Source of the DNA: Terebella lapidaria
Taxonomy: Eukaryota > Annelida > Polychaeta > Terebellida > Terebellidae
NCBI GenBank assembly: GCA_949152475.1
Contig: OX424562.1
Coordinates: 20,646,209 to 20,710,208, forward strand
Direction: 5' to 3'
Length of the DNA: 64,000 nt
Part shown: positions 60,180 to 64,000 of the stretch, piece after piece
Layout of the letters: each line of letters begins with the position of its first letter
Numbering within the stretch: position 1 is the stretch's first letter
Made by a program: the position numbers and the translations under genes
The notes under the pieces: generated by a model
Seen by the model: only the letters and a program-made list of their open reading frames with translations
Told to the model about the DNA's origin: nothing
Databases searched by the model: none

Positions 60180-60250
60180 GCCTAGGCGACAGTCCCTAAG
60201 GGGATAGAACCCTGATAGCCCATAACAATGACAGAGCCTGTTCACACCAC
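60180..60250. repeat. Third short copy of the inverted-repeat core
   Basis: A ~70 bp stretch with GGGGATAGAACCCTGATAGC and CAGAGCCTGTTCACACCA matches the core of the left inverted repeat (50425-50490) in the same orientation. It may be a remnant of another element end. The GGTTCTATCC word on the minus strand resembles a tRNA B box, so an old tRNA-derived origin of this core is possible. Confidence 0.5.
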
Positions 60251-60253
60251 TTC

Positions 60254-60562
60254 ATGGAAGACTGTGTGGTAACTGAGAGCACAGACACCTCCAACACGGC
60301 CACAACCTCTCCTGAGTTGATAATTACCCTCGCTCTTCGGGACGAAGGTGGGTCTTTGCTGATACAGATGAAAAAAATGGGATACCATGGTTTGACTTAC
60401 ACAACATTTATTCGATATGAAAAAGCCAAATCCAAAATTATGTGGACTCAAGCAGCATGCAATAATGTATATGGATCCAAAGATGCCACATCGAACATTG
60501 AAGCAAGTGAAAGCAAAATTAAAACAGTAAACGGAGGGTGGGAAACAGCATGCAACCGATGA
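60254..60562 (+). CDS. ORF of 102 codons, unknown
   Basis: ATG-started frame directly after the 60180 repeat. The middle is protein-like (GYHGLTYTTFIRYEKAKSKI) with balanced charge. No domain recognised, no splice support. It lies within the span of the outer inverted repeats and might be an accessory exon or a chance frame. Confidence 0.3.
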   Translation: MEDCVVTESTDTSNTATTSPELIITLALRDEGGSLLIQMKKMGYHGLTYTTFIRYEKAKSKIMWTQAACNNVYGSKDATSNIEASESKIKTVNGGWETACNR

Positions 60563-61503
60563 CTAAGGTTCGCGGGAATGAAGCAGGGTTATGCATGTTG
60601 GTGGAGTCTAGAAGGGGGTATCCATTGAAAGACTCTCTGGAGGCTGGCCGGCTGCGGTCTGGGTGATACACGCCGCTGGAAGGCGTCAATGATGCGAGTT
60701 CCATGGGTGAATTTATGAAGTTTTCCTGAAACTGAAGTGAATTCATCACTTTGGGGCCATTCAGCCCTTACCAGAACGGAACAGACAGTTGTAATAATTT
60801 TATGAGCTTGACAATGCTATGTCAACAAAAACTACCGTAGCCAGTTTCGTGGAACATGACGGAAACATAAACACATGCTTACATGTATAGTTTCACCGAT
60901 CCATTAATAGAGTTACATATATAACGAAACATTCGCTTCCAATGTTACCCTGCCAAAATAACAAATGGAAGAGATTTTGGGACGAAATGCTGATCGTGAT
61001 ATGAGGCATTCCACACGATCGTATGTGGACTCCTCATGTCAACGTCATTGGAAGATCACTGTGTTTATTTTTGTCTTTTAACGTCATGATATAGTAAGGT
61101 CAAACAAATTGTCCTCCATGAAACAGCACACACTATTTAGGTGTAGGAAGCAGCAAATCAAGGTGTAGGAAGAAATGTAATTAATTTATTGCACATGTTT
61201 TTGTGGTAATCGAACCAAGCACAAATACGTATCTTTGTCCTGTCTTCAAACACGTAACACAATGCACTATGTGGAAACACTGTTCGGTAAAATATTGTAG
61301 GGATAACCACACTAATCTGTAATTTTTATTCCTTCTTATTTTGGTGAGGTGAACCCATAAATAATTATATGAAACATAATATCAATTAATCATATCGTGC
61401 AAGAAAATGTTACATTTCAATTCAAATATATGATTCAATGTCTGCATGCATATTATGAATGGTGTCGTTTCACACTGTCACTTACAATGTACGTTATATT
61501 TTA
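60563..61503. other. No gene recognised
   Basis: AT-rich DNA upstream of the PHD exon. I see no other exon that splices in frame with it. Confidence 0.35.
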
Positions 61504-61504
61504 G

Positions 61505-61698
61505 GGTCACAAACTGAAGAGCCACAGAGCAAACGCCAAAGGGTGGAATTTCCATGCGGCATATGTGATGTGGAGTGCGTTAATTCATGTGTTGGATGTG
61601 ATACATGTGATCGGTGGTTCCACTACAAATGTCTAAAAATTAATTCACGCAATAAATCACTGAAAGCAGCCAAATGGTTCTGCCCCGAATGTAGAAGG
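61505..61698 (+). CDS. PHD-type zinc finger exon
   Basis: An open segment between a splice acceptor (TATTTTAG ending at 61504) and a donor (AGAAG/GTAGGA near 61698) encodes a PHD-like finger. The pattern is CGIC, then a GCDTCDRWFHYKC block, then WFCPEC, giving the Cys4-His-Cys3 ligand order and the conserved Trp before the last Cys pair. PHD fingers read histone tails, and they also occur in transposon and retrotransposon proteins. No adjoining exon was found. Its position between the inner and outer inverted repeats suggests it belongs to the composite transposon, but this is inference. Confidence 0.7.
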
Positions 61699-61704
61699 TA
61701 GGAT

Positions 61705-62140
61705 AAAAATTATATGCATGATCGATAATTGTGTATGTATGTACTGTAATGAATTACAATGCTCAATGTTCCTGTATTATCTGACACAGAAATTCGATAA
61801 TTGTCTTTTGCTCTATCGTACTAATGGAATTAGTCACGGTGAATACACTATTCATACAGTGGCCAATGCAGTTGAATTAGCGGCCTGACGCCAGATTGGA
61901 ATGACCTGTCTACTATTCTGTTGCTATACAAACAAATATCAGAAATGGAATTGGGCGTTCTGAAAAATAAACATATCATACGAATGTATTGCACCAACAT
62001 ACCAAGATACTATGAATGAATTTTTCGTAGACATTTCCTTCTTTGGGATTTAAATTTCAATGATATATGTAATGTGATAAATGTTCCATTTTCAGCCAAT
62101 GACGGTAGACACGACCTTGAACATGTTGAACTTCGTGGTT
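61705..62140. other. No gene recognised
   Basis: AT-rich sequence after the PHD exon, with no further domain visible. Confidence 0.35.
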
Positions 62141-62144
62141 CCCT

Positions 62145-62410
62145 CACACAAGAGCAACTTCCGCTTGGAAGAAATTCTCGTGAAACAGGAGATTGTGAAA
62201 ACTGCTCGAAAGTGATATAATTGCATGGATAGGAAGGATTGTGAGTATGAATTGTGTTTAATATCGTATATGCCACCAACTGCTGCATCTGGTTCCCCTG
62301 TCGTAGGTTGTCACAACGTACTTGCCAAGACCTGTCAAAAGTTGTGTCCTCACTTGTATATTTACAATATGGCGGCGCCCGTTCGTTTGTGGACACAAAT
62401 CACTGTGATA
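62145..62410 (-). repeat. Outer inverted repeat, right copy
   Basis: Inverse of 49497-49775. Matches include CACAGTGATTTGT, ACAAGTGAGGACACAACTTT, GTCTTGGCAA and TTCCAAGCGGAAGTTG, read on the minus strand. It lies just 150 bp left of the LTR retrotransposon. Confidence 0.65.
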
Positions 62411-62638
62411 TATGCGACCTGCAAGGTATTCAGTATGTTGTATAAACTGTTTGTTTGATTACAATGTGTTTTGATCAAATCAATATAGGATTAATCCCAG
62501 CCTTAGTTGTTTGAGCATGAGTATAATGGCAGTCGTTAGCAGAATGAATCCATCACATTGTAACAAAACCATGCAACTGCCGCGCTGAAACGTTCGTTAG
62601 GAACGGTCACGTGATCTACAAAGTCCACTTGCGAAGAC

Positions 62639-62865
62639 ACCGTTCGCGGAAGAACCGTTCGCGGAAGCACGATTGCGGAAGCATCATCAGCGGAAGCATC
62701 ATTCGCGGAAGAACCGTTCGCGGAAGCACGATTGCGGAAGCATCGTCAGCGGAAGCATCAGTCGCGGAAGCACCGTTCGCGGAAGAGGAGCCTTCGCGGA
62801 AGAACCGTTCGCGGACGCAGTCTTCACCACGTGGAGAAGAGTGCGGAAGATACGTTCGCGGACGA
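62639..62865 (+). repeat. CGTTCGCGGAAG motif repeats in U3
   Basis: Variants of a 12-15 bp word (CGTTCGCGGAAG, GATTGCGGAAG, CAGCGGAAG) are repeated about fifteen times. The same word makes up the gag repeat at 63620-63810. Frames over it are basic-acidic low-complexity readings and are not called as genes. Confidence 0.85.
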
Positions 62866-62889
62866 AGATGCGCGCGCAGCCACCCTGGC

Positions 62890-62897
62890 TATATAAG
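62890..62897 (+). promoter_or_regulatory. TATA box of the LTR promoter
   Basis: TATATAAG followed by a GC-rich stretch. Transcription would start about 25-30 bases downstream, near 62920, and define the U3/R border. Confidence 0.65.
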
Positions 62898-63456
62898 GGA
62901 GAGCGGACGGCCGCTCTGAGAGCACTGCAACAGCGACATCGACCGTGGGGAGATCGTCACCGCCACAGCCAAGGGACTCGACGAACTCCGTGCGGACGAC
63001 TCCTTCTTCAGGGCCTTAGAGTCAACCGGGATTAGACCGACTACCTGGAGAAACCATTCGACTAAACGGGACGGGAAACTTCAACGGGAAGGGACAGAGA
63101 GACGCCGCCGGCTAAGAACTCTTTTTAGTTGTGCCCTCGTGCACTATTTATTTTTGAAATGTGATCATACAGTGCTCCATGTCTGAACTTCATATTTGTA
63201 CGTCACGTGGGTGACCAGCCATACAATTGTAAGTTGATTTGATGTATATAAATCTTCAATTTATTTACATCTGAGTTGCTTCTTGCCTAAGTGAAGCCGG
63301 TTAGCTACGGAGTGATGATACACCAGCGTTGGGGGACACCAATTTAGTGACGGCTCTCGAATCACAACGAGCGGGAGTTACATAAAGTCTATACGATCAG
63401 AGAAACCAGGTTTTTTGGGCCACACCGAAAACAAGTCATTACCAAACGTCACAACT

Positions 63457-63474
63457 TGGTGCCGTGACCAGGAT
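63457..63474 (+). other. Primer-binding-site-like sequence
   Basis: TGGTGCCGTGACCAGGAT directly follows a CA dinucleotide and a short spacer. TGG at the start pairs with the CCA end of a tRNA. I do not assign the tRNA. This arrangement is usual just inside the 5' LTR of Ty3/gypsy and BEL elements. Confidence 0.6.
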
Positions 63475-63516
63475 CCCCGAGGGTCTACTGCCAGGGAACG
63501 AACCTCAGCATCACTC

Positions 63517-64000
63517 ATGTCCGGCGAAAACGACGAAACTGCCCCAGGGAAGACAGGAGGTGAAGAGGAAGACTCTTCGCGGACGGCCTCACTTGCGGAC
63601 GAGGAAGACAGCGGTTCGCGGAAGCCGACCTTTGCGGAAGAGGGAGACGACCGTTCGCGGAAGACGTTCGCGGAAGACGACCGTTCGCGGAAGACGTTCG
63701 CGGACGACAACCGTTCGCGGAAGACGACCTTGGCGGAAGAGGCCGACGACCGTTCGCGGAAGACAACGTTCGCGGAAGACGACCGTTCGCGGAAGAGCAG
63801 CTTCACAGCCAGGGGTAGACGGGACGTTTCGACGAGTGAGGAGCAACCAGGGAGGTCGAGACCTTCCATGGGCCAGTCGACTAGTCAACAGAGACCCCGG
63901 AGCCAGACACCCGACAACCGTTTTCTTTTCAGACACGACTCTGGGTGGCAGCACGATCGAGACAGGGAGAGGTCAACCTACCTTGAGAGCGTTAGGAGGG
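63517..64000 (+). CDS. N-terminal part of an LTR-retrotransposon gag-like protein, cut by the window end
   Basis: An ATG at 63517, 43 bases after the primer-binding-like site, opens a frame with no stop up to 64000 (161 codons). The first 40 residues are acidic. They are followed by about six copies of a ten-residue unit of the type DDRSRKTFAE (about residues 40-100), then an Arg/Ser/Gln-rich basic region. Highly charged, disordered N-termini are common in gag proteins, but the capsid fold and zinc knuckles would lie beyond the edge, so the assignment rests on context. The repeat unit is in frame (30 bp) and shares its DNA word with the U3 repeats. Confidence 0.65.
   Translation, partial: MSGENDETAPGKTGGEEEDSSRTASLADEEDSGSRKPTFAEEGDDRSRKTFAEDDRSRKTFADDNRSRKTTLAEEADDRSRKTTFAEDDRSRKSSFTARGRRDVSTSEEQPGRSRPSMGQSTSQQRPRSQTPDNRFLFRHDSGWQHDRDRERSTYLESVRR

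Larger units (their letters stand above)
62559..63453 (+). mobile_element. Left LTR of an LTR retrotransposon that continues beyond the window
   Basis: The start TGTAAC at 62559 and an end in TTACA at 63382 or GTCACA at 63453 are the two candidate LTR limits (824 or 895 bp). A TATATAAG box at 62890-62897 gives a promoter. Upstream of it, the U3 part carries repeated GTTCGCGGAAG motifs. A primer-binding-site-like sequence begins at 63457, favouring the longer limit. The right LTR and the target duplication lie outside the window. Confidence 0.75.

Noticed and set aside
62611..63035. Two overlapping plus-strand frames of 102 and 120 codons
   Set aside because: They lie across the U3 repeats, TATA box and R region of the LTR and change frame over the same repeat word.
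63378..63954. Long frames on the minus strand at the right end
   Set aside because: They are shadows of the gag-like frame, opened by the GC-rich in-frame repeat.

Overview
The window looks like a repeat-rich intergenic stretch of an animal genome, probably a marine invertebrate and possibly a mollusc. That guess rests on the transposon repertoire: a CR1/L2-type LINE with a 2A-like motif, a tRNA-derived SINE, P-like and Harbinger transposase remains, LTR elements and many foldback MITEs. No host marker gene is present to confirm it. There is no operon structure, and the best coding sequence shows eukaryotic GT-AG introns. I found no complete, clearly recognisable host gene; the best-supported coding sequences belong to mobile elements.

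Layout. 1-3697: tandem array of a ~1.32 kb unit. 3.8-7.9 kb: non-LTR retrotransposon (endonuclease plus reverse transcriptase) with one late nonsense codon. 9.5-16.5 kb: two diverged copies of a multi-kilobase repeat block, plus small TIR elements. 17.5-25.6 kb: a nearly perfect 4078 bp head-to-tail duplication. 25.6-29.9 kb: AT-rich DNA with dispersed repeats. 29.9-31.3 kb: probable solo LTR. 32.2-34.3 kb: two adjoining satellite arrays (121 bp and ~131 bp). 35.9-36.2 kb: tRNA-derived SINE. 38.2-40.6 and 47.1-49.4 kb: two copies of a TIR element whose interior is a ~134 bp minisatellite rich in nuclear-receptor-type half-sites; each copy carries a nested insertion. 44.3-44.6 kb: eroded Harbinger transposase. 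49.5-62.4 kb: a large composite DNA transposon with diverged inverted repeats. 62.56 kb to the window end: left LTR, primer-binding-site-like sequence and start of gag of an LTR retrotransposon that runs off the edge.

The most interesting system is the 50.2-60.0 kb element. A five-exon gene on the plus strand encodes a PIF1-family helicase (about 1135 aa) with a long extra C-terminal region. Its 3.9 kb fourth intron holds, on the opposite strand, a three-exon gene for a P-superfamily (THAP9-like) transposase. Diverged inverted repeats flank the pair. This suggests a P-like transposon that carries its own helicase. Splice junctions and phases were worked out by hand and agree on both strands; the first exon of the transposase was not found.
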